Shown: positions 35,187 through 46,389 of the stretch, one piece after another
How positions within the stretch are numbered: position 1 is the first letter of the stretch
Layout of the letters: every line of letters begins with the position of its first letter
Assembly (NCBI GenBank): GCA_022575985.1
Contig: JAKSXM010000231.1
Location: 23,846,501 to 23,910,500 of the forward strand
DNA: 64,000 bases
Direction of reading: 5' to 3'
Origin: Anagrus nilaparvatae
Taxonomy: Eukaryota > Arthropoda > Insecta > Hymenoptera > Mymaridae
Program-made: the position numbers and the translations under genes
Notes under the pieces: generated by a model
The model's database searches: none
Told to the model about the DNA's origin: nothing
The model's input: the letters and a program-made list of their open reading frames with translations, nothing else

Positions 35187-37763
35187 AGGACTTAACTTAG
35201 TTTTAATTATACTTTAATTTATTAAAGTTTTAAAAACATTATTAATTTAATCAGTATCAGTATTTTGAAATATACTTTAAATTAAATTAAATTTTTACTT
35301 AGCTTTAGGCAAAAAATTTTCATCTCACAAACATTGATGGCCCAAAAGTTATAATATATTTATTAGGAATTTATACTTTTGCACAAATTAAATTTTACTT
35401 AGCTTAGGCCATTAAATTTCATCTCACAAACATTGATGGCCCAAAAGTTATAATATATTTATTAGGAATTTATACTTTTGCACAAATTAAATTTTACTTA
35501 GCTTAGGCCATTAAATTTCATCTCACAACATTCATGGCCCAAAAGTTATAATATATTTATTAGGAATTTATACTTTTGCACAAATTAAATTTTACTTATA
35601 ATTAATATACCAACATTTTTATTAAAATTTAGTAAAATTATTATATTTTCCCTATAATTTTACCTTTTAATTAGTTTATACTTTTACTTAAATATAATTT
35701 TTACTTAGCTTAGGCCATAAAATTTCATCTCACAATATAATTTTACTTGAATTTAATTTTTACTTAGCTTAGGCCATAAAAATTAATTTTGCATATACTA
35801 ATTAATTGATTTGTATCGAAGGTAAAATGATATATATAAATTTGGGTATTTCTTATTTCCCAAATTAACTGTAGAGAAAAATACTATATCGAAAATGATT
35901 CTTCAAATCATAAAATTATTGTTCAAAAAAAAATTTTCAGATATATTAACTTACTGTACTGTGCCGATTTGCAAACAAAAAACGGTATAAATCAGAATTT
36001 ATTTTTGTACCAATACAAATTGTTTTATGCAAATAAAGCCAAAATTTCTAAAAATCCAAAAATTTTCAAGCTCAATTAAATCCATTTATCCATTATACTC
36101 TTTATATGGTTAAATTTTTGAGTTTTTTCATATATAAAACAACTAACATTATAGATTGAAATTTTTGCTGTTTTTTTATATTGCAGAGAATCAATATTAA
36201 TTTTACTCTAGAGTGAAATAATTATGATTTTGGTTCTTCATAGAGGACCCATTGTTTTAGGTAAAATTTTTATTTCTGATTTTTTGACATATACGCACGT
36301 TTTGAGACCTCAGGATGCTAAAAAACCAGTTTTTAAAAAAAGTATGTATGAGTGTGTGTGAGTGTATTTATGTATGTATGTAGAACTGTCACCGGTGGTA
36401 TTTCACAACCTGTATGACATTAAGACCTATTTTTTTTATAAAATTTTTTTCACCAAAAAATCTCCATGTACTTTTTTTTTTTAATTTGGATGTAATACCT
36501 CATTTTTTTCCATGCAAGTAAATTTTTGTAGTATTTTCATATTGTAAACAGCCAATATACAATTAAATTTTTTTAATTTTTGTTTTTTTTATTCTTAGGA
36601 CTGCCGATATCTATCTTATTTCATAATGAAATTTTTGAGTTTTTTCATATATAAATAGCCGACATAATAGATGGTAAATTTTTTCGTTTTTTCATACTGT
36701 AAACCGCCAATATGAATTTTACTATATAGTTAAATATTTCTAATTTTTTTTTCATTCTTAATTTTTCATATATAAAACAGCCAGAAATATAGATTGAAAT
36801 TTTTTTAGTTTTTTTATATTGTAAACAGCTAATATGAATTTTACTACACAGCTAAATTAAAAAAATTTTTATTTTTTTCATTCTTAAGACTGCCGATAAC
36901 TATCTTATTTCATTTTTTGAGTTTTTTCATATATCAAATAGCCGACAATATAGATTGAAATTTTTGTTGTTTTTTCATATTGTAAGCCGACAATATGAAT
37001 TTTACTATACAGTTAAATTCTTAAAATTTTTGTTTTTTTCTATTATTCTTAGGACTGCCGATGTCTATATTATTTCATATTCAAATTTTTGAGTCATTTC
37101 ATATATAAAACAAAAGAGCTTCGGTGCAAATTACTCCTTGGAAAAAATGCTATAGAGTTGACGCTTTTTTTTTAATTTTAGCTCACGGCACAGAGTTACA
37201 ACTGTTTAAAGCTAAGAAGTACAAAATTTAAAAACTCAAAAATTGGTCATTTTCATCACTTCATATCTTAAAATGGTTTGTATTAAAATATAAAAACCAA
37301 AATGCTTTGTTTTTATTAAACGCATTTCTAAAGCCGCTTTTTTTTTGTTTTTTATTTAATGTATTCCTTAAAAAGAAATAGCAAAAAAAAGACTTAGAGT
37401 CCGATTTATTGAGTTATTGGTTTTATTCATTAAAATAATAGTATTGAATTTAGCAGAAACTATACTTCACTTTAATTTTTTTTTCTAAAACAATCCTGTT
37501 TTATAGAAATGTTGTAATTTAAATTGTTTTTATGCAATAATAGCATTAAATTATTAGTATTGAACTTATCAAAATATACCCAACTTAAATGTTTTCGAAT
37601 ATTGTCCGGTTTTATAGAAATCTTGTAATTTCAAATATTTTTATGCAACGATAGCATTGAAATATATGTATTAAATTTAGAAAAATATACCCCACTTTCA
37701 ATTTTTTCGAATAATAGCCTGTTTTTTAGAACAGTTGTAATTTCAATTGCATTGAAATATTAG
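35187..37763. repeat. Right arm of near-perfect palindrome
   Basis: Inverse of 31230-33805. From inside outward it carries the 99-bp units, the CA/TG module (36240-36440), the roughly 100-bp minisatellite (36540-37060), the module at 37110-37270, and the start of the 130-bp minisatellite that then continues beyond the palindrome. Confidence 0.85.
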
Positions 37764-39224
37764 TAATTAATTTAGCAGAAACTATACCTCACTTTAGTTT
37801 TATTTCGAAAAGTGTCCTTTTTTATAGAAAAGTTGTAATTTCAATCGTTTTTATGCAATAATAGTATTGATATATTGAATTTATCAAAATATACCCAACT
37901 TAAATGTTTTTCAATTCCGTCGTGTTTTATAGAAATGTTGTAATTTCAAATGTTTTTATGCAATGATAGCATTGAAATATCAGTATTGAATTTAGCAAAA
38001 TATACCCCACTCAAATGTTTTCGAATATTGTCCTGTTTTATAGAAATCTTGTAATTTCAAATATTTTTCTGCAATGATAGCATTGAAATATTAGTATTGA
38101 ATTTAACAGAAATTATACCGCTCTTGAATATATTTTTCGTTAACAACTTAAAAAGATTAACTCATATTGATGGTCCACAATTTGAAAAACATCTAAAAAT
38201 TTTAATATATATTGTCGGGTGTTTTATATATGAAAGAGCTTAAATAATTTTATTATATAAGAAAATGGATATCGCCTGTATTAAACATGAAAAAATAAAA
38301 ATTTCGAACATTTATAATTTATAGATAAAGTTAAATTGATAGTCCACAATTTAAAAACTTCTAAAAATTTTAATATATATTGTCGGGTGTATTATAGCAG
38401 AAACTATACACTATTCTATATTTTTTTCGAATAGTGTCCTCTTTTAAATGAAAGTTGGAATTTCAAATATTTTAATGCAATGATTGCATTGAAAAATTTT
38501 TATTGAATTTAGCAGACACTATACGCTATTCTATATTTTTTTCGATTACTGTCCTTTTTTAAATGAAAGTTGGAATTTCAAATATTTTTATGCAATTATT
38601 GCATTGAAATATTTTTATTAACTTTAGCAGAAACTATACGTCATTTTACATTTTTTTATAATAGTGTCATGCTTTATACAAATGCTGAAATTTCAAATAT
38701 TTTTATGCAATGTTAATATTGAAATATTTTTATTCACTTTGACAGAGACTATACGTCATTCTAAATTTTTTTCGATTAGTCTTCCTGTTTTATATAAAAG
38801 TTGGAATTTCAAATATTTTTATGCAATGATTGCATTGAAATATTTTTATTGACTTTAGCAGAAACTATACGCCATTCTAAATTTTTTTCGATTAGTCGTC
38901 CTGTTTTATATAAAAGTTTTAATTTCAAATATTTTTATGCAATTGAAATATTTTTATTGACTTTAGCAGAGACTATACGCCATTCTAAATTTTTTTCGAT
39001 TAGTCGTCCTGTTTTATATAAAAGTTGTAATTTCAAATATTTTTATGCAATTGAAATATTTTTATTGACTTTAGCAGAGACTATACGCCATTCTAAATTT
39101 TTTTCGATTAGTGTCCTGTTTTATATAAAAGTTGTAATTTAAAATGTTTTTATGCAATGATAGCATTAAAATTTTTATATTTACTTTGGCAGAAACTATA
39201 CGCTATTCTAAAATTTTTGGTTCC
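37764..39224. repeat. About 130-bp minisatellite array
   Basis: Units carry GTTGTAATTTCAAATATTTT, TATGCAATGATAGCATTGAA and TTAGCAGAAACTATAC. Open frames at 38664-39142 only reflect the repeat. A roughly 190-bp interruption at 38150-38345 resembles the minisatellite of 23760-24480. The same family reappears at 41680-41730, 42400-42470 and 46390-47460 around later insertions. Confidence 0.8.
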
Positions 39225-39339
39225 TCATAGAGGAACCTTTGTGATAGGTGAAATTTCGATTTTCGATATTTTGGCATATAAGCACGTTTCGAGACCTCAG
39301 GAAGCTAAAAAACCGGTTTTTAAAAAAAGTCTGTGTGTT

Positions 39340-39374
<35 letters not shown>

Positions 39375-39470
39375 CGCACTGTAACCGGTGATACTTCACA
39401 GCCAACACGACATTAAGACCTAATTTTTTTTTCAAAATTTTTTTCACCAAAAAAGCTCGAGGTACTTTTT
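39225..39470 (+). repeat. Microsatellite-centred module
   Basis: Conserved flanks (GTTTCGAGACCTCAGGAAGC and AAAAAACCGGTTTTTAAAAA upstream, GTAACCGGTGATACTTCACA downstream) enclose a TG/TATG microsatellite (39330-39375). Related copies with their own CA/TG tract lie inverted at 32560-32760 and direct at 36240-36440. Confidence 0.75.
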
Positions 39471-39917
39471 TTTTTAATTTGGATGTAATACCTCATTTAT
39501 TTCCACGAAAGTACTTATATTTGAAAGTATGGTTTTTACTCGATATCTCGAATCTGATACTTAATTTTTTGAAAATTTTTTTCCCAAAATTTTTTTCATA
39601 AAAAAATACAAAAAACATCAACTTTTTTTTTCTTTTTGGACTTAGTACCTAATTTATTTCTATGAAAGTACTAGTTTTAGAAAGTTTGTTTATAGTCATT
39701 TTTTGGATCTGATACCGAATTTTTTCAAAAATTTTTTCTCAAAATTAAAAAAACAAAAAAATTAAAAAACCTGCAATATTTTTTTTTTTATGTAATACCT
39801 CATTTAATTACATGAAAGTACTAATATCTGAAAATATTGCAACCGGTGATGTTTTACAACCGTTATGAAATTAAGACGTAATTTTTTTTTCAAAAATTTT
39901 TTCACCAAAAAAGCTCT
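39471..39917. repeat. AT-rich repeat units, first part
   Basis: Units of about 200 bp marked by GGATGTAATACCTCATTTAT, GAAAGTACTTATATTTGAAA and TTTTTTGAAAATTTTTTTCC. They continue after the LINE at 40985-41660, and the same family occurs at 57250-57760 and inverted at 59560-59860. Confidence 0.7.
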
Positions 39918-40971
39918 AGGTAAGTAAGTAAGTAAGTAAACCTTTATTTGTAGCCACAAAATAGTAAATACATATATCTTTGTACAATAATTTCTTTTAA
40001 TATATACAATAAATAAATATAATGTAATATAATGTAAAAACAAAACATAATATAAATGTAAAAATATAAAAATAATATATACTAATTATAATGTAATTTT
40101 GGATAAGTTAAGTTATCACAGTCATTTTGTTTTAGTACATACACAAATCTACTAAAAATTGGTAATTAAGCGAGTAAATAAAAAAGAGAGGTAAATAGAG
40201 TAAAATAGAGTAAAATCAAGTAAAATAAAGTAAATAAAGTAAGATAAATTGAGGTAAATAGATAAGTTTTAGTGGTTCCAGTGTACATTTAGGGTCTAAC
40301 GAGAGTAGATATTTGTAGACTCCTGCTTTAAAGCTATTAAGTGAGTGTTTAAATCTGATTTCAGAGGGAAGTGAGTTCCAGAAAATGGTCCCATGAAATT
40401 GGAAGGATTGAGCTCCACAGTCTTTTAATTTAGGCAAGGATAGTTCCTTAGTTTTTAGTACACCTCGCGCATTGTTCTTAGGTGTATGTTTGATAAATAA
40501 TCCTGTGAGATAATCAGGTTGGTTAAGTCGTAAAATTTTGTACATCAAAATGGCTTCAAAATATAGTCTACGGGTGTCAGAACATAACCAACCGAGCTTT
40601 TTTCTGTAAGGGGTTATGTGAGTATCCTTGCGTACTCCGAAGATGTATCTCAAGGCAGAGTTGCTAAGGCGTTGCATTCGTGCTTTTAGTAAGTAGCTTG
40701 CGTCAAGGTACACTGTGCTGCAGTAGTCAATATGGGGTGTTACCAGAGATTGTATCAGTTTTGTACGTAGCGTTTCAGTTGTGTAGTGACGGATAAATCT
40801 TAGTGTGTACAGCACACGGTTGACTTTCTTTTCTACACTTGTAATTTGCGACTCCCAGTTAAGTTTACTATCAAGTATAACACCAAGGCTTTTTACTTCT
40901 TTCTCAAATGGAATCATATCAACACCAGGGTAGTTTAAACTATTTAAGCGGTCCACAAAAGTGCAAAGGTA
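39918..40971 (-). mobile_element. 5'-truncated CR1-like LINE
   Basis: The 3' end (left) is a TAAG tetranucleotide array at 39921-39938, as in CR1/L2-type elements rather than poly(A). AGGTA occurs at both junctions (39918-39922 and 40967-40971), a probable short target duplication. The disrupted target is the repeat unit whose intact version is at 39445-39480. The body encodes the C-terminal part of the reverse-transcriptase protein and has a 3' non-coding tail with polyadenylation-like AATAAA motifs. Confidence 0.75.
40216..40968 (-). pseudogene. C-terminal part of CR1-like LINE ORF2
   Basis: About 250 codons still open but lacking endonuclease and catalytic reverse-transcriptase motifs because of 5' truncation. 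Recognisable parts: EVKSLGVILDSKLNWESQI (after the catalytic core), RLSNSALRYIFGVRKDTHI, an FHGTIFWNSLPSEIR box and FKAGVYKYLLS near the end. These are standard for the CR1/jockey group C-terminus. The open frame extends upstream into flanking repeat (to 41007), giving an artefactual first 14 or so residues. It cannot move by itself. Confidence 0.8.
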
Positions 40972-40984
40972 CATTTTTTTTTTT

Positions 40985-41727
40985 TTAATTTGGATGTAAT
41001 ACCTCATTTATTTCCACGAAAGTACTTATATTTGAAAGTATGGTTTTTACTCTATATCTTGAATCGGATACTTAATTTTTTGAAAATTATTTTCCCAAAA
41101 ATTTTGTCATAAAAAAATACAAAAAACACCAAATTTTTTTTTCTTTTTGGACGTATTACCTAATTTATTTCTATAAGAGTACTAGTTTTAGAAAGTTCGT
41201 TATAGAAATTTTTTGGATCTGATATCGAATTTTTAAAAAAATTTTTTCTCATAATTAAAAAAAAAAAAAAATAAAAAAAACTGCAATTTTTTTTTGGTGT
41301 AACATCTCATTTAATTTCATGAAAATACTAATATCTGAAAATATTGTAACCAGTGATATTTGAAAACCATTATTGAATCAAGACTTATTTTTTTTCCAAA
41401 AATTTTTTCATTAATAATCTCAAAATACTTTTTTTTTTTTTAGTTTGGATGTAACACCTCATTCATTTCCATGAAATTACTTATACTTGAAAATATGATT
41501 TTTACTCGATATCTTGAATTCGATAATTAATTTTTTGAAAATTTTTTTCCCAAAATTTTTTTCACGAAAAAATACAAAAAACACCAATTTTTTTTTTCTT
41601 TTTGGACAAAGTACCTTATTTATTTCTATGAAAGTACTAATTTTAGAAAGTTTGTTTATAGTCATTTTTAGGTTCTGTTTTATTGACTTTACCAGAAACT
41701 ATACGCCATTATAAAATTTTTTCTAAC
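40985..41727. repeat. AT-rich repeat units, second part
   Basis: Continuation of the units of 39471-39917, ending in the 130-bp minisatellite phrase TTACCAGAAACTATACGCCA (41688-41707) just before the Transib-like insertion. No gene. Confidence 0.65.
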
Positions 41728-41732
41728 AGTCT

Positions 41733-42397
41733 CACAGTGTAGTAAAAAAAAAAGTGGCCAAAAATCGGCTATAACGCAATTTCTTATGAAAAAAAATTCT
41801 GCTGAATAGAAAATGACCGTTTTTGTATATACTAAATGATAGGCTACCAAGATCAAAAATTTTTTTTTTTTTTAAATTTTTTTAGCTGCTGAATGAAAAA
41901 AAAAATCTATTTTTTACCATAAAAAGGTAAAATATTTATAGTTTTAAAATAAAAAAAAAAATTTTTTAGGTACAGTTCTGTATTAAATTATGTACATAAA
42001 TGATTAATAAACCTAAAAAAAGTGAATTAGTATAATTATACATGGTTGTATGCAGTATAAAGATGTGTTAGTCAACATTTGCAAGTTAGTCAAAAAATTT
42101 AAAAAAAAATGAAAAATTTGATTTTTCTATTTTTACTTATATTTTAAACTTAAATAAAGTATTTTTTTTAAGTTTTTATATAATTTATATTTTTAATACA
42201 TTATTTAAGTTTAAAATATAAGTAAAAATAGAAAAATCAAATTTTCCATTTTTTTTTTAATTTTTTGACTAAATTGCAAATGTTCTATCATTTAGTATAC
42301 ACAAAAACGGTCATTTTCCATTCAGCAGAATTTTTTTTCATAAGAAATTGCGTTGAAGCCTTTTTTTGGCCAATTTTTTTTTTTTTACTACACTGTG
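41733..42397. mobile_element. Transib-like MITE, 665 bp
   Basis: Terminal repeats begin CACAGTGTAGTAAAAAAA and end in the inverse CTACACTGTG. The direct flank AGTCT is present at 41728-41732 and 42398-42402. Removing the element restores the surrounding minisatellite phrase around AACAGTCTCCTGTTTT, which confirms the boundaries. A 5-bp duplication with a CACAGTG start is the signature of Transib/RAG-type transposons. The element is mostly palindromic (outer arms about 110 bp, inner arms about 100 bp meeting near 42165) and has no coding sequence, so it depends on a transposase elsewhere. Confidence 0.75.
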
Positions 42398-42509
42398 AGT
42401 CTCCTGTTTTATAGAAAAGTTGGAATTTCAAATATTTTTTCAAATATATCGTGACTTATTGTAAAATTCGACTAAAACAGGTTAATTTTAGATATTATTT
42501 TTAATATAA

Positions 42510-43015
42510 TGTCACAGGAGTATCATCTGTGACCGGGGAAATTCGAATAATTAAAATATTAAGTTAGAGATATAAGATCGTTAATTGGAGTAAAAGCTAA
42601 GTCAGCAATAATTAGAGATGGCCAGACGTAAGCGCGTGAGAACTAAAAGCGTGAGAAAGTTTAGTTTTAGAATGACAGTAAAGTGGGATGAGCCTAATGA
42701 ATCTTGATTGGCGAGTACTCGTTGACCATACCTAAAAATTTGCATCTTGGCCAATTATCAAAGACACCTCCACTCCTGATCGCGGGGGAGAAAAGCGTTA
42801 AATACAAAGGTAAATCGCCCATGCACTAGAGATCTCACGGAACCTTTGTAGTACTATTATAACAATTAATAAACAACCAGTACAGTTAATCAAAAGGTTT
42901 ATATTTATTTCATCACCGGTAAAAAGTTCTTAAGATTAAACTAATTAATCTTAGGACCGGGTAAGAACACTCAAATAATAACAACGTTCACGTCCAAACC
43001 CCAGCAGACGGAACA
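42510..43015 (+). repeat. 5' LTR of Ty3-like element (506 bp)
   Basis: Starts TGTCACAG and ends GACGGAACA. The first 24 bp form a small hairpin (GTCACAG ... CTGTGAC, 42511-42533). A TATA-like TTAAATA lies at 42798-42804. The last 218 bp are repeated at 46163-46380. Confidence 0.85.
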
Positions 43016-44192
43016 TCTGGAGGCTCCGGTGGATTACCCGTTGGTGATGGAACAAAAAAAAATAAAAAGAAATTAAAATAAAATTTTTTTTTGGCAAAAA
43101 GAAATTTTCTTTTTGGGGATACTCTCAAGAAATTTACATCATTAAAATAGTACATCAAGATAAGTTAAATACAAATAGAAGTAGAATTTTTTTTCCTCTT
43201 TCAATAAATCAAGAGAGAGAAACTCCTAAAGAAAAAGGATCAGCGAGTAAAAACAAAAATATATATACAGCAAAAAAAAATCAAACTGAAGATACTTGGA
43301 TAATTTGGAAACAAAATAATTAAGACATCAACAACTAAAAACAACAAAGGATTTAGGAAGTAGCGTAAGCTGAAAGTTCAAGGAATCTCTAAGGATTTCA
43401 ATCGATTAGACGCAGTAACTAGAGGATAGCGGCAAGTTCAAGGAAGCGAAATGCAGGGACAACAAATTTTTTACCTGGCAGTTAGGTAAGTACATTTTCA
43501 TTATATTACGAAAATACCATTTGAGCAGAGAATTTTTTTTCAATAATATAACAAAATAAAATTTTTGGGGTATATTAAAATAAATAATAAGCGCCTACCC
43601 ATAGACTACAATTATAACATGAATAAATAAATTAAATTAAATAAAAAGGGCATTACGCTAAGAAGTATAATTTTTTTAGTAGATAGGAAAAGAAATTAGG
43701 GTAAAATAAAAGTCTAGCTTGAAACACGTATATAAAAATATAATAATAAAATATATAATAAAATTGCACGCACAATTTTTTTAAAATATAACTAAAAATT
43801 CAGGTTTTGTTTGCGGTATTCACTTGGTTAAAAGTTACTTATTGGTGAAAATTACTAATAAAAATTGGGTATAAAACTAAAACCTCAAGTTTTTTTTTTA
43901 AATCTACAAAGTTTTTGGTTATAGTTACCAATAATTAGTAAATTGTGTTTACTAATAAAGTCATTGAAGTTAATTATACTGTTCTGTTTTCAATAAAATA
44001 GGTGAATCATTAACAAGTTGAGATTTTTGTTTGATAATTGCATTTAAGATAGAGAAGTTATTTAAATAAAACTATAATAGGGTATATAATTTAAAACCTT
44101 TAGGAATTAACAAAATTCCGTCAAAAAATAAAATTAAAAATAAATTTAAAGAATTTAAACAAGTTGCAAAAAATAAAAGAAGCTCTCGCGAA
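43016..44192 (+). other. Leader of Ty3-like element
   Basis: Begins with the probable primer-binding site (TGG at 43018) shared with the decayed copy at 622. About 1.1 kb of AT-rich untranslated leader without a gene follows. Confidence 0.6.
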
Positions 44193-44453
44193 ATGAATGA
44201 GGAACAAGAAAGATTTGACCAAATATTTAAGGAGTTGCAAAATCAAAGAAAGGAAAGCAATAATATAATTGATAATACGTTGGACAAATTTAATAATTTA
44301 AAAATATCGGAGGTCATAGATAACAAAGTAAATAAAAAAGTGTTTAGTGCAAATGAAATACAAGAAATGCAAAAACAAAATGATTTGCTACTTAGAGAGT
44401 TAGAAAAATACAAACAAATAGCTAGTGGTAACATACCAAAACAAAATCAGTAA
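44193..44453 (+). CDS. Gag N-terminal or upstream ORF of Ty3-like element
   Basis: 86 codons, charged and predicted coiled-coil-like (MNEEQERFDQIFKELQNQ at the start, EIQEMQKQNDLLLRELEKY later). It ends in TAA at 44451-44453 and is in the same frame as the gag ATG at 44466, with only four codons between. It may be the N-terminus of Gag interrupted by one nonsense codon, or a separate upstream frame. The codon after the stop is CTA, a context known to favour readthrough for some stops. Confidence 0.5.
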   Translation: MNEEQERFDQIFKELQNQRKESNNIIDNTLDKFNNLKISEVIDNKVNKKVFSANEIQEMQKQNDLLLRELEKYKQIASGNIPKQNQ

Positions 44454-44465
44454 CTACAAAAAATT

Positions 44466-45287
44466 ATGGAAGTAAATGTGCCACTTCAAGCTATAGGACA
44501 AATGGAAGGGGCACGATCAAAAACAACAACTACACAAAGTAGGAGACAAAATTTTGATTCACATGAAAGAATGTATGTAGTTACGGATGAACAAAGGATA
44601 CCTTTTGGAAATATCCCTTTAAACGCTGCTTTAACGACAATACCAAACTATGATGGGCGTCCGGAAACGCTAAGTGCGTTTGCTAAAGTAATAAGAGACA
44701 TTTTGGAAACTTATGGCCCAAATAGTGAAAAGTGGATATTGAATACAATTGCAACTAAACTAAGAGGTAAAGCGCAGCTATCATTTGGAGGAACAGCCCC
44801 TGCATATGATAACATAGAACAACTTTTACAAGACTTCAAACTAACATTTGGAGGTATTCAGGATGCAGATACACTACGATTAGAGATGCGCAGAGTAGAG
44901 CAGGACGAAGAGGAAGCAGTAGCTGATTATGCACTAAGAGTGCAAAATTTGGAACAAAGATTAATAACATTGTATGACTCATCCGTCGGCATGCGTGCAG
45001 AGGAAAAAGAATATCAGAAAAGAAGAACAAGGAGTGAATCATTGCAATGTTTTTTGTTCGGTCTAAGAGACCCACCTGAGTACAGAGTAGCAGCAATGAA
45101 ACCTACTACACTTCGGCAAGCAGCAAGTATGGCAGTAAACTTAGAGGGGCGCACAAAAATATTGCAGAGACATGAAAATTTTGCAACATCTCATAGAAAT
45201 ATAGCTACAGGACATAGAATGGAACCAAAAAGAAATAATGCAGAAATGGCAGCAGATACGTCACCTCAAGACATTGGAAATTTGTGA
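44466..45287 (+). pseudogene. Gag, capsid part, of Ty3-like element
   Basis: 273 codons. It carries a retrotransposon capsid-type region: IPNYDGRPETLSAF near residue 59, WILNTIATKLRGKAQ near residue 97, LRLEMRRVEQ and YALRVQNLEQRL near residues 140-165, SLQCFLFGLRDP near residue 197. It would assemble the particle that packages element RNA. It ends at TGA (45285-45287) where the related copy at 2332-2338 has TGG, so this stop is a mutation. The nucleocapsid part follows in another frame, so a further frameshift lies between 45288 and 45335. Gag is therefore broken here. Confidence 0.8.
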
Positions 45288-45296
45288 GCTATGTTA

Positions 45297-46053
45297 GCTC
45301 CTCATAGTAGCAAAAGTCAAAACCGCTACAACAGTTAAATTAGAATGCAAATTTTGCAAAGGAGAGCATGACGTAAAGAATTGCGAAAAACTATTTAAAA
45401 TGATAGAATCAGGAGAATTTATAAATCAAAAACAAGAAGTTGGTCAAACTAATAATAGGGAAAACCAATATTTTCCATATCCTTTTTGGGCCGCGCAAAA
45501 TAATGGTCAAATGGATCAAAAGACTTTTTATAATCAGCAAGATTCAAGACCTGAATATAGCAATAGAAATAATATGAACAATAGGCAAAATACAAATTTC
45601 AGAAGTAATAATTTTAGAGATAATAGAAATTTTAATAATGGCAGAAATTTTAATAATAGATATTCAAATTACCAAGGTCGTTTTCAAAATAATAATAATT
45701 TCTGGGGTAGAAATTTTGAAAACGGTAATAGAAATTTCGACAATGGAAATAGAAATTTTGAAAATAATAATAGAAACTTTGAGAATAATAATAGAAATTT
45801 TCAAAGCGGGCCTAGAGGACTAAATTTTAATCCTGGTATGAATAGAGATACAAATACACAAAGATTCCCAAATAATAATGGTGCAAATGGAAATAATGCG
45901 ATGAGAAATGACCAAAATAATCAAAGAATGAGTAATGTACAGAATCCTGGAAGAAATGTTGGAACTCAGCAAAATAATGATAACATTGATAAAAATAAAG
46001 GACAGCAGAATTTAAACTTCTCAGGTGCTCATCACCGGGTGGCGATGAGCTGA
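45297..46053 (+). pseudogene. Gag, nucleocapsid part, of Ty3-like element
   Basis: Open from just after a stop at about 45296, without a start codon until 45400. It opens with a zinc knuckle CKFCKGEHDVKNC (C-X2-C-X3-H-X4-C, about 45341-45379). A long Asn/Arg/Phe-rich tract follows with repeated NRNFENNNRNF-type units (about 45590-45810), suited to RNA binding. It ends in TGA at 46051-46053, directly after a stem-loop that belongs to the frameshift signal. The frame is +1 relative to the capsid frame because of a small indel upstream. Confidence 0.75.
46011..46050 (+). promoter_or_regulatory. -1 ribosomal frameshift signal between gag and pro
   Basis: Slippery heptamer TTTAAAC (46011-46017) lies with TTA and AAC in the gag frame, the classic X-XXY-YYZ arrangement. 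After a 9-nt spacer a hairpin follows (46027-46050): GCTCATC pairs with GATGAGC, extended by CC/GG past one mismatch with a GGGT loop. The gag stop TGA is the next codon. A -1 shift leads into an open frame with protease-like start. All parts are in the expected order and spacing; function is inferred. Confidence 0.8.
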
Positions 46054-46157
46054 AAAGTAAAGATAAAATTATAATTTCAGCAAAAGTAAGATACGCGAGT
46101 GCAAAGAAAATTCCGCCAGTAGTAGAATTTCGTACTGACAGCCTTATCGGAGGGTAA
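46017..46157 (+). pseudogene. Start of protease, truncated by deletion
   Basis: 46 codons in the -1 frame relative to gag, including ISAKVRYASAKKIPPVVEFR and TDSLIGG. Such an EF-x-DSL stretch typically precedes the LVDTGA-type active site of retroelement proteases, but the element is deleted here: TAA at 46155-46157 is followed within six bases by LTR sequence (46163). No protease active site is left. Confidence 0.7.
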
Positions 46158-46162
46158 AACCT

Positions 46163-46380
46163 TTAAATACAAAGGTAAATCGCCCATGCACTGGAGATCT
46201 CACGGAACCTTTGTAGTACTATTATAACAATTAATAAAAAACCAGTATAGTTAATCAAAAGGTTTATATTTATTTCATCACCGGTAAAAAGTTCTTAAGA
46301 TTAAACTAATTAATCTTAGGACCGGGTAAGAACACCCAAATAATAACAACGTTCACGTCCAAACCCCAGCAGACGGAACA
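46163..46380 (+). repeat. Truncated 3' LTR of Ty3-like element
   Basis: Matches 42798-43015 over 218 bp with about four substitutions (near 46192, two within 46237-46250, and near 46336), so the element is moderately young. ATAA at 46381-46384 completes the target duplication. Confidence 0.85.
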
Positions 46381-46389
46381 ATAAATTGA

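Larger units (their letters stand above)
42510..46380 (+). mobile_element. Internally deleted Ty3-like LTR retrotransposon
   Basis: The 5' LTR is 42510-43015 (506 bp, TGTCAC...GGAACA). The 3' LTR survives only as its last 218 bp (46163-46380), about four differences from 42798-43015. ATAA flanks both ends (42506-42509, 46381-46384), a 4-bp target duplication as expected for Ty3/gypsy. The internal part has leader, gag and the first codons of protease; the rest of pol and the upstream part of the 3' LTR are missing. A probable primer site starts TGGAGGCTCCGG at 43018. Retained target duplications show that the deletion lies within the element. Confidence 0.9.

Noticed and set aside
38664..39142. 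Two overlapping repetitive frames
   Set aside because: By-product of the 130-bp minisatellite; the same phrases occur in non-coding copies nearby.
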